Made by a program: the position numbers and the translations under genes
Notes under the pieces: model-generated
Database searches by the model: none
What the model was told of the DNA's origin: nothing
The model's input: only the letters and a program-made list of their open reading frames with translations
Shown: positions 1-5,655 of the stretch, one piece after another
Layout: each line of letters opens with the position of its first letter
How positions within the stretch are numbered: the stretch's first letter is position 1
NCBI GenBank assembly: GCA_021803885.1
Contig: JAJZKY010000224.1
Location: 1-7,174, forward strand
Source of the DNA: Planctomycetota bacterium
GTDB lineage: Bacteria > Planctomycetota > Phycisphaerae > WQYP01 > JAJZKY01
Direction: 5' to 3'
Length of the DNA: 7,174 bases

Positions 1-32
1 TGTGTCGTTCGTCGAGTCTCGTTCCGCATTGC
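1..32. repeat. 32-bp inverted repeat, edge copy (partner at 720-751)
   Basis: Bases 1-32 are a perfect reverse complement of 720-751; the match stops at base 33. This copy lies at the extreme left edge of the window and encodes residues 150-159 of the flippase fragment. An exact 32-bp match between two unrelated coding sequences is far beyond chance. It most likely marks a fold-back chimera or an assembly-graph junction. Confidence 0.9.
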
Positions 33-479
33 CCAGTAGCTCAATACAAGGTAAAAGCCTCCGCCAAGCACGCTGACCGGAAGAAGCCACAAATATCCTT
101 TCAGGCCCGACACGCTGGCGGGCAGGATCCAAAAAAAGTGGGAAACGAGCACGATGGCGGCCGTAAGCAGGGCAGTAAGACACACCAGGGTGATTGATAA
201 AACGACCGTGTCGATTGAGGTCTGTTCATCGTCAGGCAAGAGAATGGCGATTTCATATCGCCCAGCAGAAGCAATCACGGCGAGTGACATGAGCGAGATA
301 AACACCTGCAGCAGTCCGAAATCCGCCGGCTTATAGATGCGCGTAAGAATCGGCGAGGCAGCAATGGCAATCGCCTGTGCCGCTGCTGTTCCGCCAGCGA
401 GTACCGATACACTCCTGGCGAAGCCACCTCGCGGAAACCAGCGATTCAGGAGAGTGGAGCGTGTTTCCCTAATAGTCAT
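1..479 (-). CDS. Wzx-type polysaccharide flippase, N-terminal fragment (3' end cut by window edge)
   Basis: A reading frame missing its 3' end starts with ATG at 477-479 and stays open to base 1, giving 159 visible residues. It has an amphipathic N-terminus followed by four likely membrane segments at about residues 23-48, 54-73, 88-117 and 128-150. RYEIAILLP at 74-82 and the SPILTRIYKPADFGLLQVF stretch around 42-60 are typical of the O-antigen/EPS flippase family (MATE/MOP superfamily), which moves lipid-linked repeat units across the inner membrane. Full members usually have 400-500 residues, so about two thirds is missing. The start lies 4 bases after the glycosyltransferase stop, so the two are probably co-transcribed; the ribosome binding site is weak. 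Residues 150-159 fall in the inverted repeat with 720-751 and do not look like family sequence, which normally continues after YWAxRN with an aromatic-containing segment. They may be artefactual. Family call is good; the substrate is unknown. Confidence 0.82.
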   Translation of the reverse strand, partial: MTIRETRSTLLNRWFPRGGFARSVSVLAGGTAAAQAIAIAASPILTRIYKPADFGLLQVFISLMSLAVIASAGRYEIAILLPDDEQTSIDTVVLSITLVCLTALLTAAIVLVSHFFWILPASVSGLKGYLWLLPVSVLGGGFYLVLSYWAMRNETRRTT

Positions 480-483
480 ACTC

Positions 484-1452
484 TTATCGCTTTGGCACCC
501 GGATAAAGTTCATGAATTGCTCGACAAAAGGAAGGGGCACGTCTTTGCCGGCTTCACATTCAGGTTCCAGGTCCGTGGTATTATGTGGTGCCAAAACGCG
601 GTGACGGCGCTGGTTAGGAAAACATACGCGAGGGACTTGTCCCAGATAAGCAGCCCACATACTAAACCCTGAAGGAGAAGAGATTAAGACAGACGCGTCT
701 GATAATGCAAAGATGTCATGCAATGCGGAACGAGACTCGACGAACGACACATTGGGCAACTGCAAGAGGCAACGCAAGGATTCCGCGGACCCATCGGAAA
801 ACACCCGGGCAGGGAGAGCAGAGGAAGCTCGTTCTCGAATGGAAAGAAGAATGTCTTTATACCACTCCACTGGCAGTTGAACATTTCCAGTCTTCTTCAG
901 GGCGGCTGGGTCGCTCACGCGAGTAAAATCCCCCCTACGCACGTGAATTCCAATAAAGGGCTCTTGAGCGCTTTGCGCGGGAATGTGTTCTGGACGTGCA
1001 ATCCGCAACAGCTCCGAGCGCACTTCATCCTGGCGGCCCAAAATGAACTGAAAGAATCTGCCGTTATCCCGTGTATCGTTCTCGAAGACCGCGATCTTTG
1101 TCCGCGAGCCGTCAAATAATGTCTGCGGCGCTTGATCACTTGGACAACGCTTAGCGCTCCCAAGAATCCACAACCGTTTAAGGCCATGCACGTACACGTC
1201 TTTCTTAAACAGCGTGTGATAAGACCGCTTATCTGCCTCACGTCGAAGGTATGGGCCAATGCGGAGATAGTGCCAGCGCGGCGCCAGCATCTCAACTTGA
1301 TGGTCTGTGCACCAGAGGAAGCAGCGTGCCCATGCAAGAAGACTGTGACCAAGCCCAAAGCGGCCAGGAATTGCGTAACCATACCATTTCTTCTTCGGCA
1401 GTTGTGAATTGATCAATTCGTTCCCGTTGGCATAATTGGAGTTGGATTTCAT
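484..1452 (-). CDS. GT11-like glycosyltransferase (alpha-1,2-fucosyltransferase-type fold)
   Basis: The protein has 322 residues from the ATG at 1452. Near the N-terminus, PGRFGLGHSLLAWARCF (29-45) matches the G-x-G-N/H-x-L motif that opens GT11 enzymes. HVRRGD at 170-175 is the HxRRxD donor-binding motif shared by alpha-1,2- and alpha-1,6-fucosyltransferases. VFSDGS (217-222), SFVESRSALHDIFALSDASVLISS and FSMWAAYLG (263-271) match the conserved C-terminal part, where GT11 usually reads S-x-FSWW. Family length is about 280-330 residues. It has no signal peptide and is likely cytoplasmic or membrane-associated, adding a sugar to the growing repeat unit. Fucose is the default donor guess, but no GDP-fucose synthesis genes are visible here. 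An in-frame TTG at 1482 with AAGG 8 bases upstream would add 10 residues. I prefer the ATG by codon type, although the nearest GGAGG is rather far (17 bases). The neighbours are the aminotransferase upstream and the flippase 4 bases downstream. Confidence 0.75.
   Translation of the reverse strand: MKSNSNYANGNELINSQLPKKKWYGYAIPGRFGLGHSLLAWARCFLWCTDHQVEMLAPRWHYLRIGPYLRREADKRSYHTLFKKDVYVHGLKRLWILGSAKRCPSDQAPQTLFDGSRTKIAVFENDTRDNGRFFQFILGRQDEVRSELLRIARPEHIPAQSAQEPFIGIHVRRGDFTRVSDPAALKKTGNVQLPVEWYKDILLSIRERASSALPARVFSDGSAESLRCLLQLPNVSFVESRSALHDIFALSDASVLISSPSGFSMWAAYLGQVPRVCFPNQRRHRVLAPHNTTDLEPECEAGKDVPLPFVEQFMNFIRVPKR
720..751. repeat. 32-bp inverted repeat, internal copy inside the glycosyltransferase gene
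   Basis: This is the partner of 1-32. It encodes VSFVESRSAL (residues 235-244) of the GT11-like protein, a stretch that fits the conserved family pattern. This copy is therefore likely the authentic location and the edge copy the displaced one. Confidence 0.9.
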
Positions 1453-1515
1453 GGTTTTGCGAAGCAGGGCCTCCGGCAGCAAATGGAGCGCCTTAGCCTC
1501 TCTTGCTCGATCAAG

Positions 1516-1553
1516 GCATGCAGTAGGTTCTCAAGCATGCAGCAGGCTCTCAC
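1516..1553. repeat. Two tandem 19-bp direct repeats at the aminotransferase stop
   Basis: The plus strand reads GCATGCAGTAGGTTCTCAA (1516-1534) followed directly by GCATGCAGCAGGCTCTCAC (1535-1553). The copies match at 16 of 19 positions. Each begins with the palindrome GCATGC. The repeat covers the aminotransferase stop codon (1550-1552) and part of the 97-base gap before the glycosyltransferase. It is probably a local duplication rather than a regulatory array, since only two copies exist. Confidence 0.6.
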
Positions 1554-2713
1554 ACGGATCGAGCCGGTGCGCAGGCCAAATTGACCGGCATGTCGGGGCG
1601 CTGCGTGCGGATAAACTCCTGCAAAGCGTCAATCGTATGCTGCATCTGTTCTTCGCTCAGTTCCGCGTACAAGGGAAGGGACAGGATCTCGCCCGCTAGA
1701 GCTTCCGCAATTGGATGAGAGCCCGCCCCAGGCACTCCTTGACTCTGATACGCCGCGGTGAGGTGCAGCGGGACCGGATAGTGAATTCCAGTTGCAACCC
1801 CACGTGAGGCGAGGAATTGCTGCAATTCATTCCGGCGCGCACAACGTACCACGAACAAGTGGAAAACATGCTGGCCCTCTGCGGGAATTTGCGGCGGGAG
1901 AATGGGGGAACCGGCTAAGGCTGCCGAGTAAATTTCGGCATGCCGGCGCCGGGCAGTATTCCATTTTGCCAGGGAACGCAGCTTAACGGAGAGCACCGCT
2001 GCCTGCAAGGTATCCAGGCGCGAGTTATAGCCGATGCGCGCGTGCTCATACTTTCGGGGGCTGCCGTGATCTCTCAGTTCGAGCAGACGTCGCCTCATCT
2101 CGGGATCGCTGGTCGTGATCGCGCCACCATCGCCGTACGCGCCCAGATTCTTTCCGGGATAGAAACTGTAGCAGGTTAGCCGCCCGGACGATCCGATGAC
2201 CTTACCGTCGATAGCAGCACCGTGAGCCTGAGCACAGTCCTCCACGATGATTAGGTTGTGCGCCGCGGCAATTTCTTCGAAGGGCCGCATGTCCAGTGCT
2301 CGACCGTAAAGATGAACCGGCAGAATTGCTCGGGTGCGCCGAGTGACCGCCTCCGCTGCAGCGCCGGGATCCATTAAAAAGATGTGGGGATCGACATCGA
2401 CAAAGACGGGGCTTGCGCCGGCGTTGGAAACCGCCTCGGCGCTTGCGAAAAAGCTGTTGGCCGGGACCAGCACTTCATCGCCAGACCCGATCTCAGCCGC
2501 GCGCAGGGCTAGCGTAATCGCATCGGTGCCGTTGGCCACGCCTACCGCGAAGCGAGCACCCGTGAACGATGCAAACTCCTGTTCAAAGCGTTCCAGTACG
2601 GGACCGCCTACAAAGTAAGCCGACTCCACTACTTCCCTCACGGCCTGATCGATCTCCAGGCGAATGGTCGCATACTGGGCCTTCAGATCGACGAACGGAA
2701 TAGAGATACTCAT
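1550..2713 (-). CDS. DegT/DnrJ/EryC1 family PLP-dependent sugar aminotransferase (WbpE-like)
   Basis: This 387-residue protein starts IPFVDLKAQY, the usual opening of sugar aminotransferases. GPVLERFEQEFA follows at 37-48, then NGTDAITLAL (61-70, phosphate-binding region). VEDCAQAHGA at 157-166 carries the Asp (D159) that contacts the PLP ring nitrogen, and SFYPGKNLGAYGDGGA at 183-198 carries the Schiff-base lysine K188. These residues indicate an active enzyme that transfers an amino group, normally from glutamate, to a keto-sugar nucleotide in the cytoplasm. Next to a WbpB-like oxidoreductase and a WbpD-like acyltransferase, the parsimonious role is C3 amination of a 3-keto UDP-sugar, as in WbpE. 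C4 amination (PglE-like) is not excluded. ATG at 2713 overlaps the acyltransferase stop as ATGA, and GGGAG lies 6 bases upstream, so translation is coupled. The C-terminal end, about 20 residues past the usual end, is low in conserved motifs. Confidence 0.92.
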   Translation of the reverse strand: MSISIPFVDLKAQYATIRLEIDQAVREVVESAYFVGGPVLERFEQEFASFTGARFAVGVANGTDAITLALRAAEIGSGDEVLVPANSFFASAEAVSNAGASPVFVDVDPHIFLMDPGAAAEAVTRRTRAILPVHLYGRALDMRPFEEIAAAHNLIIVEDCAQAHGAAIDGKVIGSSGRLTCYSFYPGKNLGAYGDGGAITTSDPEMRRRLLELRDHGSPRKYEHARIGYNSRLDTLQAAVLSVKLRSLAKWNTARRRHAEIYSAALAGSPILPPQIPAEGQHVFHLFVVRCARRNELQQFLASRGVATGIHYPVPLHLTAAYQSQGVPGAGSHPIAEALAGEILSLPLYAELSEEQMQHTIDALQEFIRTQRPDMPVNLACAPARSV

Positions 2714-3354
2714 GGCTTACTCCCTTTTTCCGCAAGCGTGTTCAAAGTGACGGTGAGGCCGCCTTCGCGCCGCTCGAATCGCCTGCCGCAGGCCCCGCAG
2801 GCACACTGCTCACCCAGAGCGGCGGCAGGGGGGAGGAGAAGCTTCTGCGCGCAAATGCAAATCCAGCCGATCTGGCGCGCCGGGTTGCCCACCACCAACG
2901 CGAAATCGGATACGTCTCGAATCACCACCGCTCCGGCTCCCACCAGGGCATAACTGCCAATGCGATGCCCGCAGACAATGACTGCGCCCGCGCCAATGGT
3001 GGCCCCTTTGCCAACGTGTGTTTCTATCAGTTCTTCCGGCCCCTTTTTTATATAGGCACGCGGGTTCGGGTCGTTGGTAAAAACGGCGTGAGGACCAAGA
3101 AAGGCGTCGTCCTCCACGGTCACTCCGCTCCAGACCGAAATTCCGTTTTTCACGGTGACGTTGTTGCCGATGCGCGCACCGCTTTCGATAAAGGCGTGCT
3201 CTCCGATGTTGCAGTGCTCACCCACCTCCGCACCGCGCATCACATGCGCAAAGGCCCACACTCGGGTACCCGCGCCGATCTTGCAGCTCTCCGCAATGGC
3301 ATTCGGATGCACGAAGTACCGCGGCTGCGTAGACGTCTCGGTGCCTTGGCTCAT
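2710..3354 (-). CDS. Left-handed beta-helix sugar N-acyltransferase (WbpD-like) with C-terminal Cys-rich, zinc-ribbon-like tail
   Basis: Of 214 residues, about 15-160 are built of imperfect hexapeptide repeats ([IV]-G-x-x-x-x), for example CKIGAG, AEVGEH, ARIGNN, ATIGAG and YALVGA. These form a trimeric left-handed beta-helix. FTNDPNPRA at 92-100 and VVGNPARQIGW at 154-164 are strongly reminiscent of WbpD/WlbB, the acetyl-CoA-dependent enzymes that N-acetylate the 3-amino group of UDP-amino sugar acids. An acyl-CoA N-transfer role in the cytoplasm is therefore likely. WbpD-type proteins generally end near the NPARxIGW segment. Here about 50 residues follow, with Cys at 166, 168, 184, 186 and 189, ending CGACGRRFERR. 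This looks like a small zinc ribbon. The ATG at 3354 overlaps the oxidoreductase stop by 4 bases (ATGA), and the stop overlaps the aminotransferase start the same way. The ribosome binding site is weak (CGGGA), consistent with translational coupling. Confidence 0.9.
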   Translation of the reverse strand: MSQGTETSTQPRYFVHPNAIAESCKIGAGTRVWAFAHVMRGAEVGEHCNIGEHAFIESGARIGNNVTVKNGISVWSGVTVEDDAFLGPHAVFTNDPNPRAYIKKGPEELIETHVGKGATIGAGAVIVCGHRIGSYALVGAGAVVIRDVSDFALVVGNPARQIGWICICAQKLLLPPAAALGEQCACGACGRRFERREGGLTVTLNTLAEKGSKP

Positions 3355-4370
3355 CGCGATCCCGCCTGTTCTGCCGCTGCTAACTGGGGCGCATCAAACG
3401 GGCAGCCCTGCAGCAGTTCGAGAGCTTCCACCACTCGCGCGCCAAAGTCTCCGGCGGTCTCAGCCCGCTCTTCGCCCTGGATTGTCCGTATGTATGAATC
3501 CACTTCCTTCAGTAAGGGCTCAGAACTGGAAAGATAGGGAGCGGTCATCTCACCCATCCGATAACTCAGTTGGAATTCACCGAAAGTTTCCGGCTGATGC
3601 CATTCCACACCTTTGTTGTAGATTCGAATGCGCTCGTCGGGACTCGTCTCGTCGTAGACGACCATCTTCTTCGCGCCGACGATGCAAGTGCGGCGCATCT
3701 TTTGCGGCGACAGCCAACTGACTTCGATATTGGCGATGACGCCGCTAGGAAACTCCAACCACAGATAGGCTACGTCGCGCTTGTTCCGTTGCACACAGGC
3801 GCGCCCGAAGGAGGCGCCGCGAATCGGAGATTCCCCCAGCCAGTAAAGCAGGATGGAGATGTCGTGCACCGCTAGATCCCAAACCACGTCGATGTCTTTC
3901 TGATAGAGACCAAGATTAACGCGCGACAAACTGATGTAATGCAGATCGCCAAGTTCGCCGGAATCGATGAGATCTTTTACCTTCTGAACCGGTGGACTGT
4001 AAATGAAGGTGTGTCCAGTGAAGAGCACCAGGCCGCGCTCCCCGGCCCGGTGCACCAGTCCGCGCGCCAATGCAGAGTTGTGCGCCAAAGGCTTCTCCAC
4101 CATCACGTGCTTACCAGCATCCAGAGCGCGGCAAGCAAGTTCGTAGTGTGTGGAAATTGGAGTCGCAATCACCACCGCGTCCACGTCAGACGCCAACAGA
4201 TCGTCCATGCTTGCCATCGGCACGACGGTCGGATACTGACGCGCGATCTTCTCCAGCTTCCTGGGATCCTGATCGCAGCATGCAAAAAACTCACAGGTGG
4301 TCGACTGATTCAGCACACGAGCAAGATTCGGCCCCCAGTATCCCAAACCCACCAGCCCAACCTTAGTCAT
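3351..4370 (-). CDS. Gfo/Idh/MocA family NAD(P)-dependent sugar oxidoreductase (WbpB/WlbA-like)
   Basis: Starting at the ATG at 4370, the protein has 339 residues. The N-terminal Rossmann domain opens KVGLVGLGYWGPNLARVL, with GxGxxG at 8-13. VVIATPISTHYELA (67-79) and VEKPLAHN (91-98) contain the family EKP motif with lysine K93. WDLAVHD at 164-170 provides the D-x3-H pair (D165, H169) of the catalytic domain. The family oxidises or reduces a sugar carbon using a bound nicotinamide. Beside the aminotransferase and acyltransferase the likely reaction is C3 oxidation of a UDP-sugar acid, as for WbpB. A start further upstream at 4406 is possible, but GGAGG lies 9 bases before 4370 and residue 2 onward matches the family start. 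The gene overlaps the dehydrogenase-like gene by 8 bases and the acyltransferase gene by 4. Exact substrate and cofactor recycling cannot be read from sequence. Confidence 0.92.
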   Translation of the reverse strand: MTKVGLVGLGYWGPNLARVLNQSTTCEFFACCDQDPRKLEKIARQYPTVVPMASMDDLLASDVDAVVIATPISTHYELACRALDAGKHVMVEKPLAHNSALARGLVHRAGERGLVLFTGHTFIYSPPVQKVKDLIDSGELGDLHYISLSRVNLGLYQKDIDVVWDLAVHDISILLYWLGESPIRGASFGRACVQRNKRDVAYLWLEFPSGVIANIEVSWLSPQKMRRTCIVGAKKMVVYDETSPDERIRIYNKGVEWHQPETFGEFQLSYRMGEMTAPYLSSSEPLLKEVDSYIRTIQGEERAETAGDFGARVVEALELLQGCPFDAPQLAAAEQAGSR

Positions 4371-5112
4371 GAGCCTCAACCTCCGCATGCTGCGCATTGG
4401 CAGCACTGCGCTTCATTTCGTTTGAGTTAACCACTGCGTCCAGGAAGTCAGATTTTAAGATGGAGCGCAAGATGGCGATGTTCGGCATAACGCAGTGACC
4501 GCCGATAACACCGGGAAAGATTCCCCCGGGCAGAAAGGCAATTTCCTCGATAAATGCATACACATCCTTGTAAGTAGCGCCGTATCCGGCAGCAATCCGC
4601 TCCACCTCCTGCGCCCATCCAACCAGAATGCCCAGCCACGTAGTTTCCAGGAGCTTCGCTAACTCGCCAACGCGGGAGTTGGGAAAAACTCCGGTCTTCA
4701 GGCCTGCGCCTTCAAAATGCGCGAGCGCTCGATCAAGAGCATGCGGTGTGTCGGCGCCGACAAATTTGCGGTAGAACTGCATGTCCTCAACCATCTTTGC
4801 GTGCTTGCCGCGCACCGGACTGTAAGCCACTGGAGCCTGCGCCGCTTCCGCAACCTTTGCCGTGGTGCCCGGAGACACCGTGCTGTTGATGATCGTGAGA
4901 GCGGGGCGGTACTTTTCGATATAGCGGGCAGAGACCCCGATGAAATCCGGGATCTGAAATGGATAGCAAATATGGAGCACCGAGCATGGTCCTGGCGCAT
5001 CTACAGGTTGAATGTCCACTTTAACGCAGCTATAGGATTTGCTGAGAATCGTGTACAGCGGACCGCCGACTTCCCCGATGCCGACGATGATAACTTGATC
5101 GGATTTTGACAT
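4363..5112 (-). CDS. Compact UDP-glucose/GDP-mannose dehydrogenase-like protein lacking the C-terminal UDP-binding domain
   Basis: This protein has 249 residues. Its Rossmann motif GIGEVG (11-16) is followed by a shortened cofactor domain. INSTVSPGTT at 75-84 and YSPVRGKH (97-104, where family members read YSPER) are typical of nucleotide-sugar dehydrogenases. GELAKLLETTWLGILVGWAQEVERIA (149 onward) matches the central helix that normally reads E-x2-K-x2-E/N-N. GGHC at 204-207 matches the GGHCIP motif of WbpA/WecC-type enzymes, so C207 could be the catalytic cysteine, but VMPN replaces the usual IPVDP. Standard members have about 400-450 residues; here the region between the first beta-alpha unit and STVSPG is shortened, and the protein ends soon after the cysteine. 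It is probably an oxidoreductase or a catalytically altered relative; the true reaction is unknown. A longer start at 5217 is rejected because AAAGGA lies 6 bases before 5112 and the extra 35 residues look non-coding. It overlaps the next gene by 8 bases. Confidence 0.78.
   Translation of the reverse strand: MSKSDQVIIVGIGEVGGPLYTILSKSYSCVKVDIQPVDAPGPCSVLHICYPFQIPDFIGVSARYIEKYRPALTIINSTVSPGTTAKVAEAAQAPVAYSPVRGKHAKMVEDMQFYRKFVGADTPHALDRALAHFEGAGLKTGVFPNSRVGELAKLLETTWLGILVGWAQEVERIAAGYGATYKDVYAFIEEIAFLPGGIFPGVIGGHCVMPNIAILRSILKSDFLDAVVNSNEMKRSAANAQHAEVEAHD
4380..4384 (-). promoter_or_regulatory. Ribosome binding site deciding the Gfo/Idh/MocA start
   Basis: The minus strand reads GGAGG, 9 bases before ATG at 4368-4370. 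It lies inside the end of the upstream gene, as expected for the 8-base overlap, and favours this start over the one at 4406. Confidence 0.7.
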
Positions 5113-5118
5113 TTGACG

Positions 5119-5124
5119 TCCTTT
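5119..5124 (-). promoter_or_regulatory. Ribosome binding site deciding the dehydrogenase-like start
   Basis: The minus strand reads AAAGGA here, 6 bases before ATG at 5110-5112. This supports that start over the longer frame beginning at 5217, whose extra residues show no family similarity. Confidence 0.7.
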
Positions 5125-5631
5125 TGAGTGACTACCTTTCCGGTGCGGATCGTCGCATCGGGAAGCTGGAAAGCGAAGAGATGGCCGCTGCCTGGATGGA
5201 TGCGCCAGCAGGCGCAAGAATGATGGGTTGCGTCAGGATATAGGTGGAGGTGATCTTATTGGTTGGTACGAACAAGACTGGTTTAGCCCCTAATTGGACA
5301 CCTGCCCTATTCCCTTTCTCAATCTTATTCGCTTAGCTTCTTGTGTTGCCGGCCCTTCTCGGCGCAGTAAGCAGCAGCGTCCATCTGCGCAAAATCCATT
5401 GGTCAAAGCGAATGCTCTGCCTGAACGGTTTGGAATCGGGCTTGCCGGTCTTGAGAAGCCTGCGAGGCGCACGAAAATCGAGCGTGTGGCCGAGTAGCAT
5501 CCCGATGAGGCGACTCAGATCAACACTGCCGGGATCGAAGAGCGGCGGGTGCGGGAAAGCGTCGTGCGACCGGGCGTTGTCTTCATCCAGCGCGATGCAG
5601 AAACGCGCCGCAGACTGAGCGAGTCCTTCAA

Positions 5632-5652
5632 CGGCCGGGCGACGCCCAGCCG
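5632..5652 (-). terminator. Stable GC-rich hairpin 3 bases after the kinase stop; possible terminator or 3' mRNA stabiliser
   Basis: In the minus-strand transcript the bases CGGCUGGGC, loop GUC, GCCCGGCCG form a 9-bp stem with one G-U wobble and a 3-base loop. That position would be a C-A mismatch in the plus-strand transcript, which favours function on the minus strand. The hairpin begins 3 bases after the TAA at 5656-5658. No run of T follows it (TTGAAGG), so it is not a textbook intrinsic terminator. It could instead slow polymerase, protect the mRNA 3' end or reduce readthrough. Confidence 0.4.
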
Positions 5653-5655
5653 CGG

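Larger units (their letters stand above)
5113..5655. other. 543-base intergenic region with an unassigned coding-like open frame
   Basis: No gene can be assigned here. On the minus strand one frame is open from 5662 to a TAA at 5333-5335, 109 codons without a stop. It favours G/C at third positions and has a protein-like composition (RFCIALDEDNARSHDAFPHP, then HTLDFRAPRRLLKTGKPDSK). Its only normal start is an ATG at 5500, which would give 55 residues. It may be the eroded end of a lost gene or chance. I do not recognise the translated sequence. Bases 5201-5216 form a 6-bp stem with a 4-base loop (TGCGCC/GGCGCA), about 90 bases upstream of the dehydrogenase-like start. No convincing -35/-10 pair was found upstream of 5112. 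Confidence 0.35.

Noticed and set aside
2965..3537. 190-codon plus-strand open frame, and other long plus-strand frames such as 3155-3721 and 6029-6691
   Set aside because: They lie antisense to well-supported minus-strand genes with full family motifs, and their translations are Ser/Arg-rich or low in recognisable motifs, as expected of antisense shadows.
4371..4406. 12-residue N-terminal extension of the Gfo/Idh/MocA protein
   Set aside because: Family proteins begin directly with the KVGLVGLG strand; GGAGG lies 9 bases before the ATG at 4370.
5201..5216. 6-bp stem-loop upstream of the dehydrogenase-like gene as terminator or riboswitch
   Set aside because: The stem is short, no T-run follows it, and no conserved riboswitch pattern is recognisable.
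5113..5217. 35-residue N-terminal extension of the dehydrogenase-like protein
   Set aside because: It is Arg/Ser/Pro-rich with no resemblance to the family, and a good ribosome binding site sits just before the ATG at 5112.
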